DNA of 5,605 nt from Acidimicrobiaceae bacterium (GTDB lineage Bacteria; Actinomycetota; Acidimicrobiia; Acidimicrobiales; Palsa-688). The translations under genes and the position numbers were made by a program. The notes under the pieces are model-generated. The model searched no databases. It was not told where the DNA came from and saw nothing but the letters and a program-made list of their open reading frames with translations. Shown piece after piece: positions 4,645-5,605 of the stretch. The stretch's first letter is position 1. Every line of letters starts with the position of its first letter. Where the stretch lies: the NCBI GenBank assembly GCA_003158835.1, contig PMLI01000314.1, forward strand, positions 1-5,605, given 5' to 3'.

Positions 4645-5605
4645 TCGAGCCAGCTGTAGGAGACGCTGGCCAGGTGCTGGCTGGACAGCTGGGTGCGCAC
4701 GTTGGCGAGCAGGGTGTTGAGCTGAGCAGGCGTGACCCGTAGGCCGTTTACGACGTAGATATGGCCGGGCTGCATGACCGGCACGGCCAGCGCCTCCCGG
4801 GGGAAGGGCCCACTGGGGGCGACCGGCAGGGCCACGTTCGGGACCACCATCAATAGGTGGGCGGAGCTGGCGTCGACCAGGTCGAAGGCGCTGATGCTGC
4901 GGTCGGGGCAAAGGGCGCCCACGGGCTGGTGGACGAGATCGGACAGCATCTGGACCGAGCGTGAGTCGGACAGGGCCTGGGCCCAGGGCGCCCGGGGCTC
5001 GCCCGGCGCGGCCGGACCGGCGGCGGCGCCGCCGCTTTCGACGTCGACGCCTCTCAGGACCAGCGCTCGCACCGCCCCGGGCGCCGTCTGGGCGCTGCTC
5101 ACGTCCACCACCGCACTGGCGTCCAGCGCCACCAGGTCGGCCCGGACGACCGGGCTGGCCAGTTCGGCCGGTCCCAGGCGCACCCCCAGGTAAATGGCGC
5201 CGGCTTGGCCCGGTGGCGGGTGGGCCACCCCGGCTCCGGCCGCCGCCGCCACCCCGACCCCGGTGGTGAGCCCGAACCAGGCCAGCCCGGCCGCGAAAAC
5301 GGTGGCGGCTCCGCTGCGGGCCACCCGTACCACCGGGCGCAGGCGCGGGCGGGGTATTCCTCCCGTGGTGGCCAGGTCGGCGACGGTGATGGCGGCATCC
5401 TCGGAGAAAAGATCGGCCGCCGCTGCCAGTTGCGCCTCCCGGCCCGGCCCGGGCCGGCCCAGCAGGACCAGGTTGTCCAACAGATCCTGGCCGTCGTGGG
5501 CCAGGCAGGTGACGCCGGCGGCGGACATGGCGGCGGCGCTGCCGTTGATGCCGCTGGCGATGGGCGAGCAGATGCGGGCCATGCAGCGGGCGTTCGCAGC
5601 ATTGT
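4641..5605 (-). CDS. Unrecognised single-pass membrane protein, probably 5'-truncated by the window edge
   Basis: I do not recognise this protein. From ATG at 5582 it is 313 residues, but that ATG has no ribosome binding site and the frame continues to the window edge, so the true start may lie outside. Numbered from that ATG, residues 1-85 look cytoplasmic, with GVTCLAHDGQDLLDNLVLLG (23-42) and an acidic helix. One hydrophobic segment follows (about 91-119), then roughly 190 residues that would be outside the cell: a strand-rich part (128-183), an Ala/Gly/Pro linker (184-198), and a closing part ending in SVSYSWLE. The N-terminal SPIASGINGSAAAMSAAG stretch faintly recalls the loop of DprA-type Rossmann proteins, but not enough to name it. 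Its stop overlaps the deacetylase start by four bases, implying coupled translation and probably a shared role at the cell envelope. A regulator, scaffold or substrate-binding partner of the deacetylase is possible. Confidence 0.75.
   Translation of the reverse strand, partial: NAANARCMARICSPIASGINGSAAAMSAAGVTCLAHDGQDLLDNLVLLGRPGPGREAQLAAAADLFSEDAAITVADLATTGGIPRPRLRPVVRVARSGAATVFAAGLAWFGLTTGVGVAAAAGAGVAHPPPGQAGAIYLGVRLGPAELASPVVRADLVALDASAVVDVSSAQTAPGAVRALVLRGVDVESGGAAAGPAAPGEPRAPWAQALSDSRSVQMLSDLVHQPVGALCPDRSISAFDLVDASSAHLLMVVPNVALPVAPSGPFPREALAVPVMQPGHIYVVNGLRVTPAQLNTLLANVRTQLSSQHLASVSYSWLE

Noticed and set aside
3856..4659. 267-codon plus-strand open frame opposite the deacetylase
   Set aside because: It is antisense to an enzyme with all five NodB motifs; no independent support.
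4645..4911. 89-residue N-terminal extension of the deacetylase
   Set aside because: The extra residues are Arg/Pro/Gln-rich, overlap the upstream membrane protein in another frame, and would bury the membrane anchor. GTG at 4644 gives the expected architecture and a GTGA overlap.

Overview
This window is high-GC DNA with actinobacterial character: mostly about 70% G+C by eye, GTG starts, strong G/C third-position bias, and Ala/Gly/Pro/Arg-rich proteins. An uncultured or environmental actinobacterium (for example Acidimicrobiia-like) is a reasonable guess, but no marker gene is present to prove it. No RNA gene, insertion sequence, CRISPR array or phage gene is visible.

Layout from left to right. 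(1) The last codons of a plus-strand gene, then a small cysteine-containing protein (40-372) overlapping it by two bases. It resembles small proteins found beside corrinoid methyltransferase genes, and its DNA is clearly less GC-rich than the rest. (2) A minus-strand pair: a family 2 glycosyltransferase (2043-940) followed 24 bases later by a secreted, cysteine-containing beta-rich protein (915-409) with an Ala-Gly linker encoded by a 15-base tandem repeat. (3) A 275-base divergent intergenic region with a nested inverted repeat and a GC-rich palindrome. (4) A plus-strand pair: a cytoplasmic NodB-fold (CE4-like) protein (2319-3431), then a SnoaL/NTF2-like protein (3473-3856). (5) A convergent junction with a hairpin, then a second minus-strand pair: an unrecognised single-pass membrane protein (running in from the right edge and ending at 4641) that overlaps by four bases (GTGA) a membrane-anchored polysaccharide deacetylase (4644-3889).

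A glycosyltransferase, a divergent NodB-like protein, and a membrane-anchored deacetylase coupled to an unknown membrane protein suggest a cell-surface glycan or exopolysaccharide setting. The left-hand genes belong to a different, probably C1/corrinoid-related, unit. I see no firm evidence for a new defence or mobile system. The best leads are the unknown membrane protein coupled to the deacetylase, the low-GC cysteine protein with its apparent CTG start, and the nested repeats in the divergent intergenic region.
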